From assembly GCA_022606425.2 (NCBI GenBank), contig JAHDVF020000494.1, forward strand, positions 62,001-126,000: a stretch of 64,000 nt of DNA, written 5' to 3'. Under the pieces are notes generated by a model. It made no database searches and had not been told where the DNA came from. It saw only the letters and a list, made by a program, of their open reading frames with translations. The translations under genes and the position numbers were made by a program. Source of the stretch: Lepidostoma basale. Its lineage: Eukaryota > Arthropoda > Insecta > Trichoptera > Lepidostomatidae. Of the stretch, positions 53,277 through 63,770 are shown one piece after another. Within the stretch, counting starts at the first letter, position 1; each line of letters begins with the position of its first letter.

Positions 53277-53455
53277 GCGTCCACACTTGGTTTAAAACAA
53301 GCTCTCCACACGTGGAATGCGTGTTTAAATGCGCGTCCGTCCACAAAGTTTGTTGAAGGTCAAACGAATTTTGGTTTCAAACAACTGTCTACACAGTTTT
53401 AAACCGCCGGTGAAGACCGATGTGAAGAGCTTGTTTAAAACAGTGCGGCCCGCCT
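53277..53455. mobile_element. MITE candidate, ~178 bp
   Basis: Left end CCACACTTGGTTTAAAACAA, GCTCT; the complement of the right end reads CCGCACTGTTTTAAACAAGC, TCT. About 20 of 25 bases agree. GTCCACA-type subterminal repeats occur inside. Target duplication not clear. Confidence 0.55.
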
Positions 53456-53499
53456 TTAAATGTTAAACACTGTTATTGCGTATCACATTTTATTTATAT

Positions 53500-53603
53500 G
53501 AGTTTGTCGCGACAGCTGTTTTGCCAACCTATATTAGCATCATAAGGTGTTACCAACAACTGTGTAACACTTGATAATGCCAACAAGGGTTGGCAAAACA
53601 GAG
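53500..53603. repeat. HH-D inverted pair
   Basis: Minus 53507-53549: CTTATGA, T, GCTAAT, ATAG, GTTGGC, AAA, ACAGCTGT, C, GCG. Plus 53570-53601: CTTGATAAT, GCCAAC, AAGG, GTTGGC, AAAACAG. Stem GCCAAC/GTTGGC pairs perfectly where other HH-D copies have GTCAAC/GTTGAC. Confidence 0.6.
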
Positions 53604-53607
53604 ACAA

Positions 53608-53774
53608 AAGTTGGGAGATGCCTATTGGTGACGATGAGGTTCGCAACCCATCACACCGCGTCTCCCGCGGAGCGAAAAGAGAAGGATGGAGTGCCGCATC
53701 AGTCAAAGTGTGACAGTCCATTCTTTCTGCCTACCCTTTCGGGGAGACGGCGTGATGGTTAGTTAGTTAGTTAG
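53608..53774 (+). mobile_element. NA-RTE non-autonomous retroelement, 5' truncated
   Basis: GGGAGATGCCTATTGGTGAC through GAGGTTCGCAACCCATCACA to CCCTTTCGGGG, TGATGG, (TTAG)4. It sits immediately next to the HH-D pair. Confidence 0.92.
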
Positions 53775-54387
53775 TGTTACGTAATAACGGTGTTTCAAAT
53801 TTAAACATTTTATAATGTTGAAGTATCATAGTGTTTCGGCCAAAACAACGGATTATTTTTATATTGTAAGTTAAGTTATCGTGACATAATCAAAAGTATA
53901 TTATTAATTTAAATTTTTATAATGAAATTGGCGTTTACACATAAAATCAGGCAGTTGGCAGTTTAAATAAAGCAACGAAAATAACAGTACGGTAACGGTA
54001 GGGGTTGAAGCTGAGTGTAAGCAGGTATACATTAAAACAAAACTATTGATAAAATAAATAAAAGTTATATGAATAATATTATTCGAGATGGAATTATATT
54101 CATCCTGTTTTTCCTTTCATATCCTCATTTACCCAAAACAGTTCCTTTATATAGGTTTTTCTGGCCGAATTAATGAATAAATTTTACCCCAACAAAGATT
54201 CAAGTACTCGTTTTTGCTTCATTGTTAATAAGTAGTACCCTAGTAGTGTTGCTGTATCTAAGACTCTTGGATTACTTTCCAAAATGTACTAAGATTTTAT
54301 GATAATTACAAAAGTATAGTATAATATTTTACATATACATTTTTTTAAACAAAAAAACGCTTTATTTTATAATTCTACTATATTATG
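53775..54387. other. AT-rich; HH-D end sequence
   Basis: GAAGTATCATAGTGTTTCGG, CCAAAACAAC at 53820 is the HH-D family end, so the NA-RTE inserted into an HH-D repeat. The rest has no supported feature. Confidence 0.45.
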
Positions 54388-54982
54388 CTAAAAAGGCAGT
54401 GCACAATGGTGTTCTTGTACCGACCCTTATATATGGAAGCGAAGCATGGAACTGGCAAAAGAAGGATGAAAGTAGAATAAATGCAGTAGAAATGAGATCT
54501 CTTAGACGAATGTGTGTTAATCTTTATATGCTTTATATTTAAACGATTTGGATTTGTTATTCTGTAATGTTTACAATTTTTTGAATAAATTGAAATTGAA
54601 AAAGAGTGTCAAATGCAAATATAAGAAGTGAATGCGGTGCGAATGATGGTGTTATGAACAAAATAATGAAAGGATTATTAAGATGGTTTGCACACATGGA
54701 AAGAATGAATGAAGAAAGAATGGTAAAAAAAAAACTATACGAGTATGTTAACGAGGTAAATGGAACCAGAAATAGAGGCAGACCGAGGAAAACATGGCAT
54801 GACCAAATAAATCAAATTTTAAAGGTTGGTCATGTTAAGTCGGAAGAATCAACCTGCGTGTATGACTCGCTGTATGAATTTCGAGGGAGCTAGAGAGGTG
54901 TGCCAGGATAGAGTAGTGTGGCGTTCATTATCTCTGCCTACCCCTGCGGGGAAACGGCGTGATGGTTTGTTGTTGTTCGATA
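54388..54982 (+). mobile_element. RTE-A LINE 3' fragment with an 88-bp replacement, (TTG)n tail
   Basis: 54388-54512 encodes AVHNGVLVPTLIYGSEAWNW, then RSLRRMC; 54602 resumes at SNANIRSECGANDGVMNKIM. Between them ~17 expected bases are replaced by 88 A/T-rich bases ending AATAAATTGAAATTGAAAA. End: CCCCTGCGGGG, TGATGGTTTGTTGTTGTT. Confidence 0.9.
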
Positions 54983-56010
54983 TTTGTGAACGGTTAAAAT
55001 ACTAAGAACACATTATACTCGTAAGTCTCTGCTTCGCGTAAAGTATCGTCATGGCTTATTATTTCAAACATTTTAATACGATTATTCTGATATAAGGTTT
55101 TTTAATGTTTTCAAAACGCATTAAAAGTACAATATTCCCGATCAAATGTGTTAAATTGCATATATACACAGCGATATTCTTCAGAATATTAATTGCTGTT
55201 AAACATGTGAGGAGCGAAATTCTTTACGCGTTTAATGGCCGCAAACCATACAATTAGCGCCTTCTATTAGCTCAATTGACACTCTGAGTTGTACACTTCG
55301 TATATGGCTATATTACATACACGCGTTTCTGTTCGTCCTAAGTTTCAGCATTCATATAGTTCTATTGTTATACCAACATTCGCACGATGTTTCAGTGGAA
55401 CAAAGTTATCTAAATTTACACTAGTTTTGTGTTATGTTGTAATATATTCAGACTTTCAGACGTTTATCGAATATCAGCGATTTATTAGTACAATTTCTAT
55501 TGTATTCGATATATTATCTCAATGTATTTTACAGTGTGTGAGTCGGTGCTTATATTCGCTATCGGCTTCCATTTAAATTGTGTTCTGAAAAGGGCATACA
55601 TATAAATAAACCTTTCCGCGTCTAAATGGTATCTTGCGGTTTTGTAGCAGTGATATATTAAGACATTTTAATACGTGAAAATATTCACGTGCTCTTCTAT
55701 GTATTATCTTATATTATTTATAGTACGAGTATAAATTATCTTTGCCTTTGTGTTTGTGGGAAAAACGATTTTGAAAATAAGTAGCTACTCACTTGGTTCG
55801 ATTTTTCATAATTTTTCTGAGTTTAAGAATTCTGATTTAAATGGTTGGCTTTTTATGAGCGGTGAATGCTAAATGTCCAAATAATCGGTTCTCTGGATTT
55901 TTCGTATTGTGATTGTAAACACCATAATGATTTATAATCATTTTATGTATTGAAAACTGAATATAATTGTTTTTGTTTTCTTACACCAAAATTTCAAGTG
56001 AAGCTTAAAA
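54983..56010. other. No gene assigned
   Basis: A 95-codon plus frame at 55289-55576 lacks known features. Some TTTTACAG|TG acceptor-like sites occur, but no coherent exon. No shared repeats seen. Confidence 0.35.
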
Positions 56011-56342
56011 TTGTAGCTTATGAACAAAATAAGGAAAGGGTCATTAAGATGGTTTGGACACATGGAAAGAATGAGTGAAGACAGAATGGTAAAGAAGGTA
56101 TATGTAAACGGCGTGAACGGAGCTAGAAATAGAGGAAGGCCGAGGAAAACGTGGCACGATCAAATCAATCAAATATTGAATGTCGGTCACGCGAGGAGTC
56201 GGAAAAATCGACGTGCGTGCATGACAAGATGTATGAATGTAGAGGAAGCGAGAGACGTATGTCAGGACAGAACAGTGTGGCGTTCCATTCTTTCTTTTTA
56301 CCCCTCCGGGGAGACGGCGTGTTGGTAAGTTAGTTAGTTTTT
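56011..56342 (+). mobile_element. RTE-A LINE 3' fragment, short frame intact
   Basis: Frame 56020-56328 encodes GSLRWFGHMERMSEDRMVKK, VYVNGVNGARNRGRPRKTW, and ends ILSFYPSGETACW. Hairpin CCCCTCCGGGG, GTTGG, TAAGTTAGTTAG tail. 5' truncated. Confidence 0.92.
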
Positions 56343-56694
56343 AGTCATGGATGCCGCATTATAAATATTATTTTCATGGACGTGAGAGAAAGAAATGTGA
56401 CAGGAAAATAGCTTTGCAGTAGGAAATTCAAACGGCAGCTGCAAACTAGAGATTAAATCCGTTAGCTTTCTACAACAAATATATATTATATAAATCAAAA
56501 CTAAATGATCGAGGTTTTGAAAGTACAATGTATTGTATTAATTGCTTCTGAAACAATAAATTATATTTAATGGAAGTGACACGTTTCTCCTTGCATGGTA
56601 TTTTATTGTGCTATTTCGTCTTGCATGGCAGTTGCTAGTTTTCGCGTCTCCAAGCTAAGCAAAACTTTCCACTTCCACGAAATTGAGGACGTTT

Positions 56695-56888
56695 TAAAAA
56701 TTAAACAATCAAATCAAATCTGTTTATTTTCTCAAAAGATATTACAAACAACAATTAAGGTTTAAGGTATCTATTGAGGAGAGGTAAAATATAAAAAATA
56801 TATATAATACCAGGCATGAGAGATGGTTCGACATATCATCAGAATACAATATACTCTCCAAAGTCAAGAGTATTTGTCATCTGAACGT
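56695..56888 (-). mobile_element. LINE 3' UTR fragment
   Basis: AATCAAATCAAATCTGTTTA, TTTTCTC, ATATTACAAACA, ATACCAGGCATGAGAGAT, AGAGTATTTGTCATCTGAAC parallels 31476-31640 closely, including GTATTTGTCxTCTGAACGTA. Confidence 0.7.
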
Positions 56889-57076
56889 ACTTTCACGAAT
56901 ATTAAAGATTTATTAAAGATGTATTTCACGAATTATTAAAGATGTCTTGTGTTTCTCAAAAATTTCACGAATATGAAAGAATACTTTCACGAATATTAAA
57001 GATTTATTAAAGATGTATTTCACGAATTATTAAAGATGTCTTGTGTTTCTCAAAAATTTCACGAATATGAAAGACA
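56889..57076 (+). repeat. Tandem duplication, 2 x 94 bp
   Basis: ACTTTCACGAATATTAAAGA starts at 56889 and again at 56983, and the units are identical for ~92 bases. Internal sub-repeats (TTTCACGAAT, ATTAAAGATxT) suggest growth by slippage. It extends from the LINE 3' UTR fragment. Confidence 0.95.
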
Positions 57077-57175
57077 ATAATGTATTGTGTTTCTCAAAAT
57101 TATAAATTCGAAAGTGTTTAAATTTATAAACTGTTAAATTATAAAACTGTTTATGGAATCACAATTTTTATTATT

Positions 57176-57230
57176 TTATTTTTCGCGACAGCTGTTTCGT
57201 CAACCTATGTTGACTTCATCAGATGTTAAA
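57176..57230 (-). ncRNA. HH-D hammerhead-like motif, best copy of its family
   Basis: Minus strand: CTGATGA (57222-57216), A, GTCAAC, loop ATAG, GTTGAC (perfect 6-bp stem II), GAA, ACAGCTGT (palindromic stem III, 57095+ region 57188-57195), C, GCGAAA. All core bases are present plus one extra A. Stem I pairing is poor (AACAT against GCGAA). A decayed plus-strand copy at 57243-57275 makes an inverted pair. Confidence 0.6.
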
Positions 57231-57390
57231 AAATATTGTTACCCTGATGATGTCAACAAAAATTGTGATATCATAAACAGAGTTTTATAATTTAACAGTT
57301 AATAATGTTGAAATATCTTAGTGTTTCAACCAAAACAATGGACTGTTTAAATTAATGTAAATTTAACAGTTAATGTTCTCTAAATTTAAT

Positions 57391-57417
57391 TTGATTTGTT
57401 TATTGTTTCAGGTAAGT
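57391..57417 (+). promoter_or_regulatory. Recursive splice site candidate, or acceptor of a short exon
   Basis: TTGATTTGTTTATTGTTTCAG is immediately followed by GTAAGT (57412-57417): a pyrimidine-rich 3' splice site joined to a consensus 5' splice site, the layout of ratchet points in long insect introns. A branch-like CTAAAT lies ~28 bases upstream of the AG. Alternatively an exon starts at 57412: KFQHVIQLHFLQKPQIK is open to a possible donor at 57465 (AAAG|GTTTGT), with a stop at ~57500 if unspliced. Confidence 0.45.
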
Positions 57418-57502
57418 TCCAACACGTGATTCAACTGCATTTTCTCCAGAAACCACAAATAAAGGTTTGTGATGTTTGTATAACGAAGAATCAATAAGAA
57501 TG

Positions 57503-58534
57503 ATCAAATTAATAAAACAATTCTGTACTATTTAACAACATATGATGATGTCATAATTGAACAAATGTGTGCTCAACAAACATTTCTATCTTATTTGACC
57601 GCAAGAAGTATAAAGGCTGTACTAACATTTTTCGAAACACTTATTAAAACGTTATCTGAAACGAGTCATAGAAATCTCGCCGAGTTTGCAGTTTGAGTAA
57701 AATTCTTTATTTTTTTCTTCTCGTCACACTGCATCTCTAACGATGACACGTAGACAGAACCAGTCGTTAGTGTCAAAAAAAAACTGCGACGGTGCGTAAT
57801 TTTTTTTTAAATGAATGTTTTTCAACTCAGCGAAATTTCAGTCAAATCCAACAGACGACGATTGCCCGGGACGATAAGTAAAGTAAATTAAATTTCAACG
57901 TCTAAATGCTTAATTTAACATAAAAATATTAATTTTACCAAGCGGAAGGGATGTGAAAACCGCGGTATGCGCATAATCTGTTTGCCCTCTGTAAATGTAA
58001 TACTTTCTGGCCACAAAGCTGCCCTAACGCTAAAGCTCTGGTTCCTATTTAAAACGCAAGATACTGCGTCACGTACGCAGACATGAAAGGCATTAATTAA
58101 TACGTGGGGTTGCACATGTCGGTAGTGCGTCACAAAATCATTTTGTATACGCGCTGATGAATAATTTTTGTTTCATTAATTTTTATTTCCAAATAACTTG
58201 TGTGTTTTTAGTTTTTGGTCGGTATAAAAATAATTATTTTGTTTCTTGTGAAAAACACAGAAGTCGAGAAAGAAAAAATATGAGACAGACATTTTTTCAC
58301 TTTTGAGTTATTTTTCTTTACATGTTTTGAAGCTTTCAACCTTCCTAACTATAATTTGTCTGAAAAATAATTTCAATATTAATAAAATAAAGAGTTTTTA
58401 GTATACGAAAAAATCTTATTTTTTGAATTCCAGAGCGTCAAACTCTTTCATATTTGTAAAAAAATAAGAAAATACAGAGAAGCTGTTTATGAAATTTACC
58501 ATAGACAAAATTATTTGATTTTTTTATAAGAATG
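57503..58534. other. No gene assigned
   Basis: 57660-57870 is moderately GC and unique. A 72-codon minus frame at 57915-58133 has no known domain. Confidence 0.35.
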
Positions 58535-58897
58535 AATTGTATCTCAATAGAGACGAAGATGTAAATTGTTTTTCTGGGAACAGAATACGGTGGCCGAGAA
58601 GATTACAGGACTTATGACCTTGGTTGGTTGGGTTGAGCGATCGCTATATGTTTAACAACATTCCCCATTCCGCCCTTCTTACGGCCACCACAGCTGACAA
58701 ATTTTTGGAAGTTGTATATATGCTAGGATGCTGCGCCTATCTTTACATTTTTAGTTCATTCTACACTAGCGTCATCTATTAAGATTGGGAAGCATTAGGC
58801 AGAAAATCTTTATTAATGCACTGTGAAAGGCTCTGCAAATCATACAGTACTAGATTACGCCTGGAGATGTCTCTCCAATATTTATGCCAAATTATTT
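58535..58897 (+). repeat. R370 interspersed repeat
   Basis: GAATTGTATCTCAATAGAGA to TTACGCCTGGAGATGTCTCT, CCAATATTTATGCC; carries GGTGGCCGAGAAGATTACAG. Same boundaries as 35508-35905. Confidence 0.85.
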
Positions 58898-59442
58898 GAA
58901 TTGATATTACATAGACAATTCAAAGTAAATGTTTATAAACAATAACTGAAGATTTTTTATTTTAATTTAATTTCAAAATGTTACAAATTTTAAATGTTAC
59001 CAAAAAATAAATATAATTTTAAACTCATACGGTAGATGTGACGCTATGTATGAAGAATCTCGTAGCGCTATTATACTATCAACCGTGACGCAAAGTTGGT
59101 GCATGACGCAGCGTTACGATTCCAATTTCAAAATCAAAACTTTAACCGTGTAGCCCATCCATCTCTTGTGTTTTGTGTGAAAAATAAATTTCACAGAAAA
59201 TTTGATGGATGATTATTTTCCTTTCGGTGTCCGCTTAGGGTTGTTATTTTTTAAAAGTAATTAGCTTTTTTTATTTTATAAATTCTGTTGTGGTTGGAAA
59301 GCAACAACTTTGAAAGACACGGAATAAAATCATACACGTCTTTTGACATGAACTTTTTGAAAAGGTTTAATAAATATTTATATGTAATATTGTATCATAA
59401 ATATTTTGTTTTAACCAATGATCTCTATATCATTGCCTTTAT
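58898..59442. other. No gene assigned
   Basis: A/T rich with a unique patch at 59035-59150. No supported feature. Confidence 0.4.
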
Positions 59443-59648
59443 TTTAGATTTTGTGGACGTTTAAGTTACTAAACTGTCGGCGGGAGATGCCTATTGGTGA
59501 CAATGAGGTTCCTAACCAATCACACCATGTCTCCTGCAGGGACGATAAGAGAAAGATGCAGTGCCGCATCGGTTAAAGTGTGGCAGTCCATTATTTCTGC
59601 CTACCCCTTCGGAGAGACGGCGTGATGGTTAGCTAGTTAGTTAGCTAT
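59443..59648 (+). mobile_element. NA-RTE non-autonomous retroelement
   Basis: TTTTAGATTTTGTGGACGTT, GGGAGATGCCTATTGGTGAC, GAGGTTCCTAACCAATCACA (B-box-like motif lost), CCCCTTCGGAGAG, TGATGG, TTAGCTAGTTAGTTAG. Confidence 0.88.
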
Positions 59649-59789
59649 TTATTTATACATAATACACAAATGAGACATAACAAACGAAGAACATTTAGGG
59701 GACTCATTTGGACACAAGACGGTGTTACGAAGATAAGACAATGATAAAACACGACATGAAACCAAAAAATCATACATATCAGAAGGAAC

Positions 59790-59965
59790 CCAAATATGTC
59801 GAAGTTAGTGAGGCAGTAATTTTTCCAGAATTTGAAATATATTTTTTATGAATACTGCCTCACTGACACTGAAAATGTCTAAATCCGAGACGATTAGAAT
59901 CAAAGTCCGAATTGCTCTTCCTACTGGCATCACCAAAGGCAGGTTGGTTCTGCGTGACGGAACAA
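59790..59965 (-). mobile_element. LINE 3' UTR fragment
   Basis: Shares CAAAGGCAGGTTGGTTC and TGGCATCACC with 47700-47760. An internal inverted pair, AGTGAGGCAGTAAT (59808) and TACTGCCTCACTGA (59854), forms a strong hairpin. Confidence 0.5.
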
Positions 59966-60028
59966 ATACCAAAATGATATATTTTCGCAAAGCTATTAAT
60001 CGATCAAATACTAATCCTCGGCTTTGTT

Positions 60029-60138
60029 AAAAGTCAGAAGAATCGACGTGCGTGTATGACTCGTATGAATGTGTAGAAAGCTGGAGAGGTATGTCAGGAA
60101 GGAGTAGTCTCTCTGCTTACCCTTTCGGGGAACAATTT
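60029..60138 (+). mobile_element. RTE-A LINE 3' fragment, very short
   Basis: AAAGTCAGAAGAATCGACGT, GCGTGTATGACTCGTATGAA, TACCCTTTCGGGGAACA. The tail is lost. Confidence 0.75.
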
Positions 60139-60827
60139 TTAATAAGCAACCATTTGAAGAAATTCGGAGATTATCGAAATCAGTCGGATCAGAGGTTGAA
60201 ACAAAAATTTACTAAACAAAGTTTTGTATTTATATTGTTGTCATTTTTTAAAATTAGTGACATATGAATTTATCATATTTTTTTGTGATGATTTTTTAAA
60301 TTATCATTTCCCCAGCGTTTTTCAATAGCCTACGTAACATTCACGCCGTTCTGCACTATTTCCGTTCAACATTATTTCAACAATTCGAATTCCACATTGG
60401 AAACTAGAGCAATATAGGTAACTCTGTCAATAAAATTCATGCGAAATATGAAATATCTCCATTATTGAATTGCATACTTTTATGCCGAGTCGTAAACTCT
60501 CCATATTGGTACTGATGCATAGCCCGTAAGATTTCCCGTATAGAAGCAATACTATTTTATTAAGTAGAATAAAACTCGCGAGTTATAATACCAATGCATA
60601 TCTCATAACCTGAAAATGCCACCAATAGATCAATGTTTGAATTAAAGCGAAAAAATATATAAATATGTATGAAGTTTGTCTTTTTCTTTTTTATGTACAT
60701 TGTATATTCAACACTAACTTTAAAAAAAAAAATTAAAATCAGACATGTTTTGTTCGGCCAAAACAATGGACTTTTTCTGAATTATTATTTCAATTCTATC
60801 GAAAAATATGTTCATTTTATTCATAGC
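60139..60827. other. AT-rich, nothing firm
   Basis: ACATGTTTTGTTCGGCCAAA, ACAATGGAC at 60744-60772 mixes HH-C and HH-D ends. No gene. Confidence 0.4.
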
Positions 60828-60861
60828 CCATAGATATAACACCAGAGTGGTATATCTATGG
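60828..60861. repeat. Perfect 11-bp hairpin
   Basis: CCATAGATATA at 60828-60838 and TATATCTATGG at 60851-60861, with a 12-base loop ACACCAGAGTGG... trimmed at its edges. No repeat family assigned. Confidence 0.8.
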
Positions 60862-61097
60862 ACTAACCTCAATACATCTTGACAGGTTTTATGTTTTTCA
60901 TAAAAATTTTAAAACATAATAGCAACAGTTTTACATATTGGATTTCCCCTCAAAGCTTCCTGGGACTAATATGAACAAACTGTGATATTTTTATCGAAAT
61001 GGGTTTAGTAATTTTCAAGATAATTTAAGACAAACAAACATTCATTATAATATAAATAGATTTTGTAGTTAATACTAATCGGAAACTGTGTCTATAG

Positions 61098-61157
61098 GAA
61101 CATGGATAATATCTAGTGGGAAACATTTTCCTTTGGTCCAATTAAGGGTTAAAATGT
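61098..61157. repeat. Repeat shared with 52765-52820, piggyBac-like end
   Basis: AACATGGATAATATCTAGTG, GGAAACATTTTCCTTTGGTC, CAATTAAGGGTTAA, ending at TTAA. The matching opposite end was not found. Confidence 0.55.
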
Positions 61158-61224
61158 GATATGCTTTTATTGTTTCTTCATATTTCGTTTCGTACTTTTT
61201 TTTGTTATAATAAACCGAAAAACG

Positions 61225-61415
61225 ATGTAAAAGGAAAAGGAAATAGAAGAATACCGAATAAACGAGGTACGATTAAATTAATAGAATATTTAATGACGAT
61301 TACGTATAGTGTCGGAGAAATCGACGCGCGTACATGACACGTTGTATGTCAGGAAAAACGTTGTGGCTGTTTATTTTTTCTGCTTACACCTTCAGGGAGG
61401 CTGCATGATGGTTAT
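61225..61415 (+). mobile_element. RTE-A LINE 3' fragment, decayed
   Basis: GATGTAAAAGGAAAAGGAAA, TAGAAGAATACCGAATAAAC, GAGAAATCGACGCGCGTACA, TACACCTTCAGGGAGGCTGC, ATGATGG. Hairpin weakened, tail one unit. Confidence 0.8.
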
Positions 61416-61900
61416 TAAATTGATGAAGAAGATTTGTATTTATACTGTTTTCGAGTTCTATTTCATATGATTCAAAGAAGTAAATCAGTGTGGGCGATCA
61501 TCTTTCATCTCAATTAAAAATAAGTTTTACGATGTTTGCGTACTCGAACAGTCAACATTATAAATTTAAAAGTTGACATTTGACTTTCTCCCACATTCAG
61601 AGTTCGTAGATATTTTATTCCCTAATATGGATTGAGTAGTGTCAACTTTTGGAACAAAATTAATTTGTTCTGACAATCTGTCCGTCATACGCTTAACTTT
61701 CCTCCAAGAGCGTGGCTGCTCACAGGCGACGCGAAAGGAGATGAATTAAGAATCGATTTATCCCAAAACTTATACGAACCCGTAACTGACGGAAAGTGAT
61801 TATAACCCCTGAATAATAAAATTGTTTTGTTTCTTTGACTTTATTCTCGCAAGCAAAATGCGTTTAATAAAGATACAATTTAAGTTGGTTTAATTAATTA
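61416..61900. other. No gene assigned
   Basis: 61640-61800 is unique and moderately GC. No shared repeat. Confidence 0.4.
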
Positions 61901-62305
61901 TAACTAACTAACTAACCATCACGCCGTCTCCCCGAAAGCGAGGGCAAAAATAATGGACTGTCACACTTTTACTGATGCGGCATTCCATCCTTCTCTTTTC
62001 TCCCCGCGGGAGACGCGGTGTGATGGGTTGCGAACCTCATCGCCACCTATAAGCATCTCCCGCGCACACTTCGATCGTCCAACACCCACAAAATAAATCT
62101 AAAACAAATAATATAAAATACAATGATATAAAATAAAATATCAAAATAATAATTTAACACAAAATTTTCTTTTTAGATGGTGCACATATTGTCTAATTAA
62201 TTTATGATCCACGTATCCACCGTTTTTTTAATTTAGCACATAATGTAATAACACATTATGTTTTTTTCGATGTTGCACATGTTGACATGGACGATCCGGA
62301 CTTTT
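61901..62305 (-). mobile_element. NA-RTE non-autonomous retroelement, long copy
   Basis: TAACTAACTAACTAACCATC, ACGCCGTCTCCCCGAAAGCG, then the full reversed body to TGGACGATCCGGAC at 62288-62301. Includes a duplicated AATTTAGCACATAATG segment near 62230 absent from other copies. Confidence 0.88.
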
Positions 62306-62504
62306 GTGTTTATTTAATTGATGTTAATTAATTATATTATATTTAAAAATCATAATTGCATTTGTGGTCAAATAATATTCTCAGTATGATATACAGCGTT
62401 TTATATATATTTTATGTCGGTTTACATATAATATTAAATGTAGGTTACGCAACGAGTCGGAGAAAAAAAAAATATATATGATCATAATAAATAAAAATAT
62501 GATC

Positions 62505-62550
62505 AATTTTGACAGAAAGAAGGACTGGTTGTCCGAAACATGTCTGATTT
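62505..62550 (+). ncRNA. HH-C hammerhead-like motif
   Basis: ACAGAAAGAA, GGAC, TGGTT, GTCC, GAA, ACATGT, C, TGATTT. Stem II is a perfect 4-bp helix and the palindrome is perfect; the CTGATGA half is decayed. Sister of 22302-22332, where the complement GTATATAACAAAAGA-type flank also recurs. Confidence 0.5.
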
Positions 62551-63167
62551 GTTATTTTAATAGTGTTGTATATACAAAGTATATAACAAAAGAAAAAGAC
62601 AAATAAAACATCTACAACACAAAGTCTGGCGAACATGGAAGAAAATATGCATATGTTTGTCAATAAGATTTCATTCAATTAAAAAATCAAGCATAAAATT
62701 TATTCCGATATGAATTCAATCACATGTGGAAGTAAGACATTTTCTGCTTGACTGGCACATTACTCTTTTCATTTCATGTTATACGCATTATTAACATTTA
62801 ACATAATAATAACATCCCAATCAGGTATAAAAACGCACATGTTTTCTTAAAGAGACAAGGCGTATAATAAGCTACGTTTGCTTAACCCGTGATTAGGCAC
62901 ACACCAACGTTCATACAAACGTGCTGTTTATTCTCATTATATGAGTTTACTTATATGAATATGTTTCGGAGATTTTTAGTGTTGAAGAACCTACGTTTTC
63001 TATTAAAAACATATTTATCACTACCTTAAAACAGAACATTTCTTTACTCTCTCTAACGTCGTTAACCGTCGAAATAAGACAATAACACAATAACAAAAGA
63101 CAACAAGTGGAGGTAAAAATATCGTTTTATTTAATTATTATTCATGGGAGTGACATTACTTTTGTTT
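62551..63167. other. AT-rich; HH-A tail piece
   Basis: AAGTGGAGGTAAAAATATCG, TTTTATTTAATTATTATTCA at 63105-63145 is an HH-A tail. No gene. Confidence 0.45.
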
Positions 63168-63605
63168 TGTTACCCTGATGTATGGAAGTGAAGCATGGAA
63201 CTGGCAAAAGAAGAATGAAAGTAGAGTAAATGCAGTAGAAATGAGATCTCTAAGACGAATAAGTAATAAATCTGTATATGATAGAGTGTCAATTGCAAAT
63301 ATAAGTAGTGAATGCGGTGCGAATGAAAGGGTTGTGAACAAAATAATTTAAGGGTCGTAAAAATGGTTTGGTATCATGAAAATAATGAGTGAAGACAGAA
63401 TGGTGAAAAGGGTATATGTAAACGATGTGATTGGAGCTAGAAATAGAGGAAGGCCGAAGAAAACTTGGCACGATCAAATCAATTAAATATTACATGTCGG
63501 TCACGTGAGGAGTATGAGAAATCGATGTGCGTGCATGACACGATGTATAAATGTAGAGGACGCGAGAGGTGTATGTCAGGATAGAACAGTGTGGCGATCC
63601 ATTCT
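63168..63605 (+). mobile_element. RTE-A LINE 3' fragment, tail cut
   Basis: CCCTGATGTATGGAAGTGAA, GATCTCTAAGACGAATAAGT, AGAAATAGAGGAAGGCCGAA, ACAGTGTGGCGATCCATTCT, then abrupt change at 63605 into an HH-E repeat, losing hairpin and tail. Confidence 0.88.
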
Positions 63606-63770
63606 ATAGTTGTTACCCTAATAAAGCTCCACTTAGAGCGAAACCGGCTGATAACGGCGAAACCGGCTGTGTTAAAAAATAAAATGAAATAGTGATGAAA
63701 CAAAATATTTAAATTTTTAATTCTTTTTTTATCTCACACCACAAATTAACTGCTTTATACGAAAGTATAA
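63606..63770 (+). repeat. HH-E hammerhead-like repeat
   Basis: CCTAATAA A GCTC, CACTTA, GAGC, GAA, ACCGGC, T, with a partial repeat GGCGAAACCGGCTGTG. Stem GCTC/GAGC is perfect. Then A/T sequence and the family end CACACCACAAATTAACTGCT, TTATACGAAAG. Confidence 0.6.

Noticed and set aside
55289..55576. 95-codon plus frame with acceptor-like TTTTACAG nearby
   Set aside because: No domain recognised and no matching donor/acceptor set for a coherent exon.
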